Shown here: positions 38,584 to 48,781 of the stretch, piece after piece | Numbering within the stretch: position 1 is the stretch's first letter | Layout of the letters: each line of letters opens with the position of its first letter | Assembly: GCA_047528255.1 (NCBI GenBank) | Contig: CP180024.1 | Location: 434,001-498,000 of the forward strand | Length of the DNA stretch: 64,000 bases | Direction: 5' to 3' | From: G047528255 sp047528255 | Lineage (GTDB): Bacteria; Bacteroidota; Bacteroidia; Flavobacteriales; Blattabacteriaceae | The notes under the pieces: generated by a model | The model's input: the letters and a program-made list of their open reading frames with translations, nothing else | Databases searched by the model: none | What the model was told of the DNA's origin: nothing | Program-made: the position numbers and the translations under genes

Positions 38584-38868
38584 TAGAACGTTGCATGGGA
38601 AAAGGAGTTTAGATTTTTTGTAAATCAATATATTGTTTCGTCTATTTGAAGTAGAAAATAAAAAAAATCGGATCTATGCTAAGAAGTACCACAAAAATAA
38701 GCTTTACTGAACTATATATGGAATGTTCTACCAGAAGGTGTGATTTTTTCAAAAGATTAGACACCTTGATTCACTTTCTAATCCAAATAGACGAAACAAT
38801 ATATTTGATTTACAAATTCTTTAACATCATTCTCTCATGCTACCCCCCTTCTCTCATGTAACATTCTC
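38584..38868. mobile_element. Two IS left ends in inverted orientation
   Basis: A plus-orientation left end with transposase start (38584-38780) meets a minus-orientation left end (38781-38868, closing CATGTAACATTCTC). The short tip CTCTCATG occurs twice (38833 and 38852). No right end is present. It separates the HsdR_N-domain gene from the tRNA-Ser region. Confidence 0.75.
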
Positions 38869-39056
38869 ATAACATAAATTACAAGATGAAACTAAAGAGG
38901 AAGAAAAAGGATTTTGGAAAGAAAAAAAATACCATAGCTTCCGTATCAGTAGAGGAAGGGGGAAATAAAAAAGCGAGCAGATTTTTGATATTTTGTTGTA
39001 ATATTTTAAAATTTAAAGTTTATAAATATCTAATTATCAAAAATCATCTCTCATCG

Positions 39057-39141
39057 CGGAGAGAGAGGGATTCGAACCCCCGGAAGTGTTACCTTCAACG
39101 GTTTTCAAGACCGCCGCAATCGACCACTCTGCCATCTCTCC
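39057..39141 (-). tRNA. tRNA-Ser (anticodon TGA)
   Basis: The 85-nt gene has a long variable arm, as serine tRNAs do. The acceptor stem GGAGAGA pairs perfectly with TCTCTCC, the anticodon loop is CTTGAAAA (TGA) on the stem CGGT/ACCG, and the T loop is GGTTCGAATCC. The discriminator is G and CCA is not encoded. It reads UCA-type codons. Confidence 0.95.
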
Positions 39142-39153
39142 AAGAGATGGTTG

Positions 39154-39161
39154 CAAAGATA
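39154..39161 (-). promoter_or_regulatory. tRNA-Ser promoter, -7 element
   Basis: On the minus strand TATCTTTG matches the Bacteroidota -7 consensus TANNTTTG, 12 bp before the tRNA. A TTTT run 19 bp further upstream is close to the -33 TTTG element. Confidence 0.6.
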
Positions 39162-39206
39162 ATCCATTTTTCTAGATTTAAAAAGACGAGTACAAGTCAT
39201 CTCTTT

Positions 39207-40448
39207 CTATAAATCCACCTCCACAATGTGTCGAAGCAAATCTTCGAATGATTCCCTCTTTCTTATCAGATAATCCTTGCCCTCGTAGACCATCACTTCC
39301 GCAGGACGATAACGGGAATTGTAATTAGATGCCATCGAAAAGCAATAAGCCCCGGCATTCTTAAAACACAAAACGTCGCCCTCACGAATCTCTCTGATCT
39401 TGCGATTCAGACCGAATGTATCCGACTCGCAGATGTATCCCACTACAGTATAGTATCGCAAGCGGCCCGTCGGGTTAGAAATATTATCGATCTGATGATA
39501 AGAATCATAAAACATTGGACGGATTAAATGATTGAATCCCGAGTCTACTCCGGCAAAAACAGTAGAAGTCGTGTGTTTGATCACATTGACACTAACCAAA
39601 AAAAAACCCGATTGGCTCACCAAAAATTTACCCGGTTCAAACATCAAGCTGAGTGGCTTCCCGTAACTTTTGCAAAAGTCATTAAATCTCTCAGCGAGAG
39701 ACTGTCCCAACGGATCTATATCAGTGCAAACATCTGTCTCCTTATAAGGAACCTTAAAACCGCTGCCAAAATTGACATAATCAAGCTCTGGAAAAGACTG
39801 AGCTATTTCCATCAAGATTTCAGCCCCTTTCAAAAACAGCTCGATGTCCAATATATCCGAGCCTGTATGCATGTGTAAGCCTTCGATCTTCAAGCCCGTA
39901 TTTTCGAACACCCTTTTTATGTGCGGCAACTGGTAGTAAGATATACCGAATTTCGAATCAATATGCCCGACAGAAATCTTGGCGTTTCCGCCAGCCATGA
40001 TATGCGGGTTGATCCTGACACCCACGGGGTAATCAGTATATTCGTGCCCAAATTGTTCCAGAGTGGACAAATTGTCAATATTGATTCGCACGCCCAGATT
40101 CACCGCCTTTTCGATCTCCTCTAGAGAGACCCCATTTGGCGTGAAAAGAATATCTTTGGGCGAAAATCCGGCCCTCAGCCCGATCTGTACTTCTTGGATG
40201 GAGACCGTATCAAGACCACTTCCAAGTTTTTGAAAGAGCCTCAATATATTCAAGTTCGTATTGGCCTTGCAAGCATAATTGATTCGCAAGTTCTTTACAG
40301 ATTCGAAAGCCTTTTCTATTGCGCTGTATTGTTCAGAAATCTTGCCGGAATCATATACATAGAGGGGCGTGGCGTATTTGTCTGCAAGCTGAGTCAAATA
40401 TACCTCTTCAATTTGATATGGATCTTTACATGTGTCATATTTTTTCAT
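39207..40448 (-). CDS. lysA: Diaminopimelate decarboxylase
   Basis: LysA removes CO2 from meso-diaminopimelate to give lysine, the last step of the pathway. The 413-aa frame is full length, with the PLP lysine K61 in INYACKANTN, HMHTGSDI about residue 195, GSGFKVPY and EPGKFLVSQSG about 287, and the C-terminal CESDTFG that supplies the active-site Cys. It overlaps the end of the upstream KdnB-like gene by 14 bp, so the two are probably co-translated. With GlnN it hints at amino acid supply. Confidence 0.96.
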   Translation of the reverse strand: MKKYDTCKDPYQIEEVYLTQLADKYATPLYVYDSGKISEQYSAIEKAFESVKNLRINYACKANTNLNILRLFQKLGSGLDTVSIQEVQIGLRAGFSPKDILFTPNGVSLEEIEKAVNLGVRINIDNLSTLEQFGHEYTDYPVGVRINPHIMAGGNAKISVGHIDSKFGISYYQLPHIKRVFENTGLKIEGLHMHTGSDILDIELFLKGAEILMEIAQSFPELDYVNFGSGFKVPYKETDVCTDIDPLGQSLAERFNDFCKSYGKPLSLMFEPGKFLVSQSGFFLVSVNVIKHTTSTVFAGVDSGFNHLIRPMFYDSYHQIDNISNPTGRLRYYTVVGYICESDTFGLNRKIREIREGDVLCFKNAGAYCFSMASNYNSRYRPAEVMVYEGKDYLIRKRESFEDLLRHIVEVDL

Positions 40449-41508
40449 ACATCTTTCGTAGTTTTTCAGGCGTGATCACTTGTTCCCAATCTTTTCCGAG
40501 CGCATTCTCCCAAAGCGGAGCCAAACCTAAGGATACTTGGATCATGTGTGAAAACTGAGCGTCGCTCAACATTGCGCACACTCCTTTGGGAATCGACACT
40601 TGATGCTTATCAACTATCTGTTTAAAAATTTTCACCCCTTCGGGATAAAATTCTTCCAATTGGTCAAAAACCATACAATTTCCAATTCCATGCTTGATGC
40701 CCATAAGATAAGATAGACCATAGCCCATTGCATGGGCCACACCAACCTGAGAATAGGCTATACTCATGCCTCCATGCCAGGAAGCCATCATCAACATATC
40801 GTCAGAGGCATCGTCCCAAACATTTTTTTCAAGAAAAACCTCTCGGCACAGATCAAGGGCCATCTCTCCGTAGCTCTTACTGAAAGCATTGAGATAAGTC
40901 CCTGTCAAAGACTCGATACAATGAATGTAACAATCCATGCCCGTAAAAAAACGTTGATTGGCAGGCACTACTTGTATAAGCTCCGGATCAAGGATAACCT
41001 GGTCAAAAGGCGTAAAATCAGAATTTAACCCCAACTTTTTTTCAGGGCCGGTGAGCACTGCCGTACGCGAGACCTCGGCCCCTGTTCCGGATAAAGTAGG
41101 AATTCCCACGTGATAAACTCCGGGCTGCTCAAGTAGATCCCAGCCTTGATATAAAACCGAAGACCCCGGATGAGTCATCATCAAAGACACGGCCTTGGTT
41201 AGATCGAGCACGCTACCTCCGCCCAAGCCGATGATTCCGGATATCTCACCGAAAAGTTCCTGGAATTCATCCCTGAGCTCATCCACCTGAGTCGTCTTGG
41301 GTTCTTCGGAAGTATCAATGAAGAGAATTTGATCACCATCCCTCAAAGGAATGCAGCCGGGCAAAGATCTACCTTTAAAATAGTGATCGACGAAATAGAT
41401 CCAGGGTTTGGATTTTTGACGTTTGGGGTCAATGACCTCGGAAATTTGATTGAAAGCCCCCCTTCCGAAGAGGACACGAGGCACCATGGGGAAATTTCTA
41501 AACCGCAT
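40435..41508 (-). CDS. Iron-containing alcohol dehydrogenase, KdnB-like
   Basis: This is a 357-aa group III metal-dependent dehydrogenase. It has the nucleotide motif GLGGGSVLDLTKAV, then IPTLSGTGAEVSRTAVLTG, and the metal-ligand region with TGMDCYIHCIES and VGVAHAMGYGLSYLMGIKHG (Asp and His ligands present). The sequence style matches 3-deoxy-manno-octulosonate 8-oxidase (KdnB), which with an aminotransferase makes 8-amino-Kdo for lipopolysaccharide. No KdnA-like aminotransferase is in the window. Alternative: a general aldehyde/alcohol dehydrogenase. It lies between lon and lysA on the same strand, 58 bp after lon. Confidence 0.8.
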   Translation of the reverse strand: MRFRNFPMVPRVLFGRGAFNQISEVIDPKRQKSKPWIYFVDHYFKGRSLPGCIPLRDGDQILFIDTSEEPKTTQVDELRDEFQELFGEISGIIGLGGGSVLDLTKAVSLMMTHPGSSVLYQGWDLLEQPGVYHVGIPTLSGTGAEVSRTAVLTGPEKKLGLNSDFTPFDQVILDPELIQVVPANQRFFTGMDCYIHCIESLTGTYLNAFSKSYGEMALDLCREVFLEKNVWDDASDDMLMMASWHGGMSIAYSQVGVAHAMGYGLSYLMGIKHGIGNCMVFDQLEEFYPEGVKIFKQIVDKHQVSIPKGVCAMLSDAQFSHMIQVSLGLAPLWENALGKDWEQVITPEKLRKMYEKI

Positions 41509-41566
41509 TTAGTCAACATCTATTTACACTCCCGAGAATTTCCCCGAGAGGTTCAAATATACCGAA

Positions 41567-43993
41567 TTACCGATCATTTTTAGGCTTGTCTTTAAGCAAC
41601 GCCAATTGAATCACTTCATCCATGTTCTTGACATAGTGAAAAGTGAGTCCCTCGAGATAACTTTGCTTAATTTCAGCGATATCTTTCTCGTTATCCTTTG
41701 AAAGGATGATTTCTTGAATAGCCGCACGTTTGGCTGCCAGTATTTTTTCTTTGATTCCGCCTACGGGGAGTACCTTTCCCCTTAGGGTGATCTCTCCTGT
41801 CATGGCGAGATAAAGCTTGAGTCGGCGTCGCGTAAAGCTCGAAACCAGAGAGGTGAGCATTGCTATCCCTGCTGAAGGCCCGTCTTTAGGAACGGCGCCT
41901 TCGGGAACATGGACGTGTATGTTTTGTGTTTCCAACAACTTCGGATCGATACCGAAATTTTTATAATGCGCCTTGATGTATTGTAAAGCTATGGTAGCTG
42001 ATTCCTTCATCACATCGCCCAGGTTGCCAGTAAGACTCAAGATACCCTTTCCCTTGGAAAGAATCGATTCGATGTAGAGGATATCTCCACCGACATTTGT
42101 CCAGGCTAGCCCGGTAACTACACCGAGCGATTCATTGCCTTCATAGCGATCCGGATCGTGAGGTGGTCCAAGAATTTCTTCGATTTTTTCAACGGTGAGT
42201 CGCTTGGTATAAGGTTGATCCATAGCAATATTTTTGGCAGCATAGCGCACTAGCTTGGCGATGCGTTTTTCGAGATTTCTCACACCGGATTCGCGTGTAT
42301 AGCTCTCAATGACCTTTTCGATCTGCTTGGAGTCAATTGCGAGATCGCCTTTTTTCAGGCCGTGCTCCTTCAACTGCTTTGACAACAAATGTCTCTTGAC
42401 GATTTGCGCCTTTTCTTCGATGGTATAACCGTTCATCTCTATGATTTCCATTCGATCGAGCAAAGCAGGTTGTATGGTGGAAAGGTCGTTAGCCGTAGCG
42501 ATAAACATCACTTTAGAGAGATCATAGCCTAGCTCAAGAAAATTATCATAAAACGCATTATTCTGCTCAGGATCCAAGGCTTCTAACATGGCGGAAGAGG
42601 GATCTCCGTGAGCACTTACCCCCATCTTGTCAATCTCATCGAGCACGAAAACGGGATTGGAAGTTCCTACCTTCTTGATCGATTGCAACAGTCTTCCAGG
42701 CATGGCTCCGATATAGGTCTTGCGATGACCTCGAATCTCGGCCTCATCGTGAACGCCTCCCAAAGAGATACGGGCGTATTTCCGACTGAGAGCCGTTGCT
42801 ATGGATCTACCCAATGAGGTTTTCCCGACCCCGGGAGGACCATACAAGCAAAGGATAGGCGAACGCATATCTCCCTTTATTTTCAATACAGCCAGGTATT
42901 CTATTATACGTTCTTTGACTTTTTCAAGACCATAATGGTCTCGATCAAGGATTTTTTGAGCGCGAGCGAGATCAAAATTGTCCTTAGAATATTTTTCCCA
43001 GGGCAGTTCGAGCATGATTTCGAGATAATTACGCAAAAGAGTATAATCGGGCATTTGCGGATTGGCACGTTGCATCTTGATCAACTCTTTTTCGAAATGC
43101 TTCTTGATTTCTTTAGGCCATTTTTTCCTGTCGGCTCTGACGCGCAACTCATCGACTTCTTTTTCATAGGAAATATCGCCGAGCTCTTCTTGTATGGCTT
43201 TGATTTGTTGGTGTAAAAAATATTCTCGCTGCTGCTGATCCATGTCGCTACGAACACGGGACTGGATATCGTTTTTGAGACGGATCTGCTGATGCTCGAT
43301 ACTCAAGAGCCGGAAAGTGTCCATCGCTCGTTTTTTTGGCTTGTTACGCTCGAGTAACCCTTGCTTTTCCTTGATAGAGGTGTTCATATTGGACGCAACA
43401 AAATTAACTAGAAAAGAGGAGCTTTCTATATTGCGAACGGCAAATACAGCTTCTGAAGGGAGATTGGGGTTTTCTTGAATGACTTTGATCGAAAGATCTC
43501 TGATCGAATCGATCAAGGCGGTGTATTCTTTATCTCCGGAAGGAGAAGCCTCCTCTTTCAAAGCTGTTACTTCTGCCTTGAAATAAGGAGTGTGTTGCAC
43601 GAAATTTTTGATTTTAAATCTATTCTTGCCTTGCAAGATTACCATAGTACTTCCGTCAGGCATCTTGAGCAATTTTACAATTTTAGCTACCGTTCCTATG
43701 ATATAAAGGTCTTTTTCGGTGGGGTTTTCCGTATTGAATTCTTTTTGAGCCAACACTCCTATGATTTTATCGGAAGCGTAGGCGTCTTGTATCAATTGGA
43801 TGGATTTGCTCCTGCCGGCCGTGATGGGAATGATCACTCCGGGAAACAATACCATATTGCGTAAAGGCAATATGGAGAGTTGTTTAGGAACGTCACCCTC
43901 AAACAACTTACCATCTTCTTCCTGACTCATCAAAGAGATGAATTCAGGATCGGGTTCCAATTCCGTTTCAACGAATATATTTTTCAATGACAT
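41567..43993 (-). CDS. lon: ATP-dependent protease Lon
   Basis: Lon unfolds and degrades damaged and regulatory proteins in the cytosol. The 808-aa frame has the N-terminal substrate-binding domain (LSILPLRNMVLFPGVIIPI), the AAA+ module with Walker A YGPPGVGKTSLG about residue 376 and ISLGGVHDEAEIRGHRKTY, and the protease domain with catalytic Ser in PKDGPSAG (about 706) and Lys in GGIKEKILAA (about 748). All key residues are intact. A diverged IS copy begins 34 bp upstream of the ATG, so its native promoter may be displaced. Confidence 0.97.
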   Translation of the reverse strand: MSLKNIFVETELEPDPEFISLMSQEEDGKLFEGDVPKQLSILPLRNMVLFPGVIIPITAGRSKSIQLIQDAYASDKIIGVLAQKEFNTENPTEKDLYIIGTVAKIVKLLKMPDGSTMVILQGKNRFKIKNFVQHTPYFKAEVTALKEEASPSGDKEYTALIDSIRDLSIKVIQENPNLPSEAVFAVRNIESSSFLVNFVASNMNTSIKEKQGLLERNKPKKRAMDTFRLLSIEHQQIRLKNDIQSRVRSDMDQQQREYFLHQQIKAIQEELGDISYEKEVDELRVRADRKKWPKEIKKHFEKELIKMQRANPQMPDYTLLRNYLEIMLELPWEKYSKDNFDLARAQKILDRDHYGLEKVKERIIEYLAVLKIKGDMRSPILCLYGPPGVGKTSLGRSIATALSRKYARISLGGVHDEAEIRGHRKTYIGAMPGRLLQSIKKVGTSNPVFVLDEIDKMGVSAHGDPSSAMLEALDPEQNNAFYDNFLELGYDLSKVMFIATANDLSTIQPALLDRMEIIEMNGYTIEEKAQIVKRHLLSKQLKEHGLKKGDLAIDSKQIEKVIESYTRESGVRNLEKRIAKLVRYAAKNIAMDQPYTKRLTVEKIEEILGPPHDPDRYEGNESLGVVTGLAWTNVGGDILYIESILSKGKGILSLTGNLGDVMKESATIALQYIKAHYKNFGIDPKLLETQNIHVHVPEGAVPKDGPSAGIAMLTSLVSSFTRRRLKLYLAMTGEITLRGKVLPVGGIKEKILAAKRAAIQEIILSKDNEKDIAEIKQSYLEGLTFHYVKNMDEVIQLALLKDKPKNDR

Positions 43994-44027
43994 ATTTTGA
44001 ATTTCTTTATATCAAAAATGAAAAAAC

Positions 44028-45307
44028 GAGACCTCTGCTTTAAGAAGGAATATGTTTAATCAAGGTTCTAGAAGACTCTAAAAGGCTCTTTTTGGGAGAA
44101 GATCGAGATTTATCTTTTTCCTCCTCGTTCAATAAATTATTGATTATAAATAATTTAAACATATATATTTTTATAAATGGCATAACCATCCGCGGAGCAC
44201 AATACAAATTATGCTCCATAGCCTCCATCAGATGCTTGAAATATACCCGATCTAACCCTTTGTGAGGTGCCTTTCCTGATCTAAACCAATGTTTTATACT
44301 AACAAAAGTGCGTTCTACCATCCAGCAGGTTTTACTCACTAATTTGTCGAATAATATAGGGGGCCTACTTAAGGTAGGATTCCTATAAGCATTCTTATAT
44401 ATACGGTCTTTAATGTCTCGTATTTCGAGATAACCTACATTAGTGACGACTTTATAAATATTATTAGCATATACATCTTTGTTCTTATGCCTCCATAGCT
44501 TTGATAGTAAAGGAATTTGTCCACGGCTATCATGTTCATTGGCTGGGCTAATATGTACTGCTCGAATCATCCCGTTTTATTCTACCCCTATGTGTTTTTT
44601 GTATCCGTAGTAAAGTTTTCCTCCTTTCTTGAGATATTTTTCTTCTTGGTCTACTACTGATCGGACCTCTTTTTTTTGGTTTTCTTTTCTTTGAGTGATT
44701 TTTTTTTGATATAAGCCCTTTTCTTTGCCATATTCTAGAACATAGCTAGAAGGGGCTTTCGGAGTAAATGGACTCTCTGTTATTCTGGAATTTACTATCA
44801 CTTTTGTTTTCACTATAACCTGATGCTTCTCTAATTTCTTGTTGATTTTATTGAGTAAGCATTATATCCTTTTTTCACTACTATTTCATTGCTAAATCTG
44901 CATAGAGTGATATTATCAGGGCTCTGATTTCCCAATCGGGAACTACAAAAGTTCATGCACCTCAAGGATTCTTTCACTAATTCTTCCGTCCCTACATCCC
45001 TTATATCATATCAATTACTCAAAAAAAGCATCTTAAATAAGAGATATTCCACTGTAGGTAGGTTGACCTTTTATTCCCTATCCTTTTTGATACATTTTTC
45101 TTATTTCTTTCTCCATCCCTTCCCACTAGATCAATGTGTATAACCTTTAAAAAAAACTCCTCTTGGTAGAACGTTTCATACATAATTTTCTAAAGCTTAT
45201 TTGCGCAGTATCTCTGATCATAGATTATGATCTTTTTTACTCCAAACATACGGAATAATACACTGATTTACAAATATTTAAAATTCCTTCTTTCATGAAA
45301 CATTTTC
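44028..45307 (-). mobile_element. Divergent IS5-type copy with long transposase piece
   Basis: This 1.28-kb copy has the family layout but its right end (GAGACCTCTGCTTTAAG, then about 110 bases) is unlike the other copies. Its C-terminal transposase frame (44040-44570, 176 aa) is the longest left in any copy; it contains DVYANNIYKVVTNVGYL (second Asp replaced: A-N-N for A-D-K) and MVERTFVSIKHWF with the Glu. A second piece (44577-44813) covers the middle. Flanks AAAAC and A-AAAAC suggest a 5-bp duplication. It may be a separate subfamily. It lies upstream of lon. Confidence 0.8.
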
Positions 45308-45370
45308 AAAAACTCACTCACTAAATACTCATAACCTTTAGTTTTGATCGAAATATCAGATTTACACATC

Positions 45371-46651
45371 TAGATCATTATTTTAAGCTGGGTTATGTTT
45401 ATTCTAGACTCCTAGATGGGCTCGTTGGGAAACAATGTAGATTTAGTATTTCATACCGTATTCAAAAAAATTGAGTATAAACCAATTAATAATGTCTATT
45501 TTTATGAATAGCCATAATGATCCCAGGGGGGGAGACGATACAAATTATGAGCCATAGGCATCCATAAGATGCTGGGCATGTACACTAACTAATCCTTTGT
45601 AAGCATGCTTTTCTGATCCAAACCAATGCTTTACACTGCCAAAGTGTGCGTTCTACTATCCATCGGGGAGTACTAACTAATTATTTGAATAATATAGCTA
45701 TCCTACTTAAGCGTCGATTCCTATAGGTTTTCTTCTCTATACGGTCTTTGATGTCTCGACTATGAAAGTAAGACATGTTGTCTGGAGCCTTGTACTTTTG
45801 TCTGCATATACTTTTCTGAGTTTATATCCTAGTTTGGGTATTAATGGTTTTATCCCATTACTATCATGCTTATTGGCTGCTATTCCATGTACTGCTAGTA
45901 TCATTTCATTTTTATACCCCGCTATGTTCTTCTTGTCTCCGTAATAGAGTTTCCCTTATATCTTGAACCATTCTACTTGAGTGTGTACACCCTATTGATT
46001 CTGTTTTTTTTCTTACTTTTCTTTGATTGATTTGATTTTGAGCCTTCTCCTTCCAACCCTCCCCTACGTAGGTAGGAGGGGAGGTTCCCCTAGGAGAAAA
46101 GAGACTCACTCTAATACTTACATCTACTATCACCCTATTTTAATTATCACCTGATGCTTTTCTAATTTCTTATTGATCTTTTTCAATAAGATCTCATATG
46201 GCTTTTTGTCTATTATTTAATTGCAAAATCTACATAAAGTCGTATAATCTGTAATCTGATCTTCCAATCGAAAACCATAAAAACGCATGCAGGGCTATGG
46301 ACTCTTTCACCAATTCTTCCGTCCTACACCACTAAGATCATACCAGTTACTCAAAAGCAGTATCATAAATAACGATATTCCACTGCAGGAAGGTTGGCCT
46401 TTTATTTTTTAGCATTTTTGATACATTTTTCTTATTTCTTTCTCCATTCATTTTCCAGTGAATTAATGTATTTAACCTTTTGAAAAATTCATTCTTTCTG
46501 GTAGAAAGTTCCATATATAGTTCGTTAAATCTTATTTTTCGGCTGCTTCTGAGCATATAGCCGTGTCTTTTTTTATTTTCTACTCCAAATATACGAAATA
46601 GTATTTTGATTTATAAGTATTTAATAATCACTTCTCTCATGCAAAATTTTC
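45371..46651 (-). mobile_element. IS5-type element with clean 5-bp target duplication
   Basis: The 1,281-bp copy is flanked on both sides by ACATC (45366-45370 and 46652-46656), the clearest target duplication in the window. The termini are decayed (TAGATCATTATTTTAAG and CATGCAAAATTTTC). Short transposase pieces (45912-46133, 46347-46556) remain; the gene is dead. The interrupted host sequence is not recognised. Confidence 0.9.
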
Positions 46652-46656
46652 ACATC

Positions 46657-46753
46657 TAATTATCAACTGATCAAAAAAAAACAACGGCAAGAGGTTATTC
46701 CTTCACGGAAGGCAATAGCCATGCCAGAAAATAAGGTGGAATTTAGATTTTAC
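46657..46753. other. Unidentified host sequence between IS copies
   Basis: This stretch continues 45308-45370 once the IS and one ACATC are removed. On the minus strand LFSGMAIAFREGITSCRC is open up to a stop about 46676; on the plus strand no longer frame is convincing. It may be the end of a lost gene. I cannot name it. Confidence 0.25.
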
Positions 46754-47718
46754 AAGGGGAGCCCATTGTTTTAAGGTGGATTACGTTTATTTAGTCTATT
46801 AAATAGGCTCGTTGGAAAACGATGTCGTTTTAGTCTTTCACATCGTATTCGAAATACGATTGATTATAAATTAATTAATCATATCTATTTTTAGAACAGC
46901 TCATAATAATACCAGGAAACGATACAAATTATGCGACATAGCCTCCATAAGAGGCTGAGTATGCACAAGAACTAATCCTTTGTAACGAACCTTCCTGATC
47001 CAAACCAACGCTTTATACTGCCAAAAGTGCATTCTACTATCCATCCGGGTTTAATCACTAATTTGTTGAACAACATATCCTCCCTACTTAAAAGATGGTT
47101 TCTATAGGCTTTCTTCTGTATACGATCTTTGATGCCTCGACTATGAAAAAGTAAGATGCGTTGGATGGACCTTGGTAACCTTTATCTGCATATATTTCTC
47201 TATGTCTATATTCTAGTTTGCTTATTAATGGCCTTTAGCCCTCTATCCTTATTGATCTTTTTCAGTAAGCGCTCATATGCCTTTCTGGTTACTATTTCAT
47301 TGCTAAATATGTATAGAGTCGTATGATTTGGGATCTAATCTTCCAATCGAAAACCACAAAAGTGCATGAAGATTAAGGAATCTTTACCAATTTTTCCGTT
47401 CCTACATCACTGAGATCATACCAATGACTCAAAAGCATCCTCTTAAATAAGGATTTTCCACTGTAAGCAGGTTTTCCTTTTATTTTCTGTACTTTTTGAT
47501 ATATTTTTCTTGTTTCTTTCCCCATCCCTTCCCAGTGGATCAAGGTGATTAACCTTTTGAAAAAATCACTCCTTCTGGTAGAACATTCCATATATAGTTC
47601 ACTAAAGTTTATTTGCGAGATACGTATAAGCATAGATCCTAATTTTTTATTTGCTACTCCAAATATACGAAACAATATATTGATTTACAAATATTTTAAA
47701 ATCATTCTCCCATGCAAC
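46754..47718 (-). mobile_element. IS5-type element with internal deletion
   Basis: The copy begins GAGCCCATTGTTTTAAGG, loses a central part about 47245 and ends CATGCAAC, where the last six bases are replaced by the GAGACC start of the next copy. A 100-aa N-terminal piece (47373-47675) with MECSTRRSDFFKRL remains readable. Confidence 0.85.
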
Positions 47719-48781
47719 GAGACCACTATGTTAATGGTGGATTACGTTTAATCAGTCTCCTAGATGGGCTTCGTTAGATAAAATGTAGATTTTAGTCTTT
47801 CACATTGTATTTGAAATACTGTTGATTATAAATTAATTAATTATATCTATTTTTATGGACAACTCATAATAATTTCATGGACACAATATAAATTATGAGC
47901 CATAGTGTTCCAAGATGCTAGGCATGCACACGAGCTAATCCTTTGTAACGAGCCTTGACTGATCCAAACCAACGCTTTATACTGCCAAAAGTACGTTCTA
48001 CTACCCATCGGGTTTTACTCACTAATTATGTTGAATAAGTAAGTTATCCCTACTTAAGGGATGGTTCCTATAGGCTTTTTTCTGTATAGGATCTTTGATG
48101 CCTCGACTATGAAAGTAAGACACGTTGGCTGGAACTTGGTAACCTTTTTCTACATATACTTCTCTTGGTTTATATCTTAGTTTGCTTATTAATGCTTTTA
48201 GCCCTTAACTATCGCCTGATGCTTTTCTAATTCCTTATTGATCTTTTTCAGTAAGAGCCCATATGCCTTTTTAGCTACTATTTCATTACGAAATCTGCAT
48301 AGAGTCATATGATTTAGGATATGATCTTCCAATCGAAATCCACAAAAGCTCATGCAGCTCAAGAATTCTTTCACCAATTCTTCCGTTTCTACATCACTGA
48401 GATCATACCAGTGACTTAAAAGCATCATCTTAAATAACAATATTCCACTGTAATCAGGTTGGCCTTTTATTCCCTGCCCTCCTTTTTTATATATTTTTCT
48501 TATTTCTTTCTCCATCCACTTCCAAGTGGATCAAGGTGTTTAACCTTTTGAAAAACTCACTCCTTCTGGTAAAACATCCCATATATAGTTCAGTAAAGCT
48601 TATTTGTTCGGTACTTCTGAGCATAGATTTGAATTTTTTTATTTTTTACTTCAGAATATACGAAACAATATATTGATTTACAAATATTTTAATCTCCTTC
48701 TCCCATGCAACGTTCTCACTACGTAGGTAGGATCTCCCTTGGGAGCAAGGATACTCACTGTAATACTAGCCTCTACTATCA
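47719..48781 (-). mobile_element. IS5-type element with internal deletion and displaced middle piece
   Basis: The copy 47719-48717 has both termini (GAGACCACTATGTTAATGG and CATGCAACGTTCTC) but lacks part of the transposase middle at about 48210. A 105-aa N-terminal piece (48198-48515) is readable. A 64-base scrap (48718-48781) with the segment around the first Asp follows outside the left terminus, apparently from another copy. Confidence 0.85.

Noticed and set aside
41567..43993. Several open frames on the plus strand opposite lon (for example 42608-42817, 43475-43864)
   Set aside because: They are shadows of a well conserved gene in the opposite strand and have no family features.
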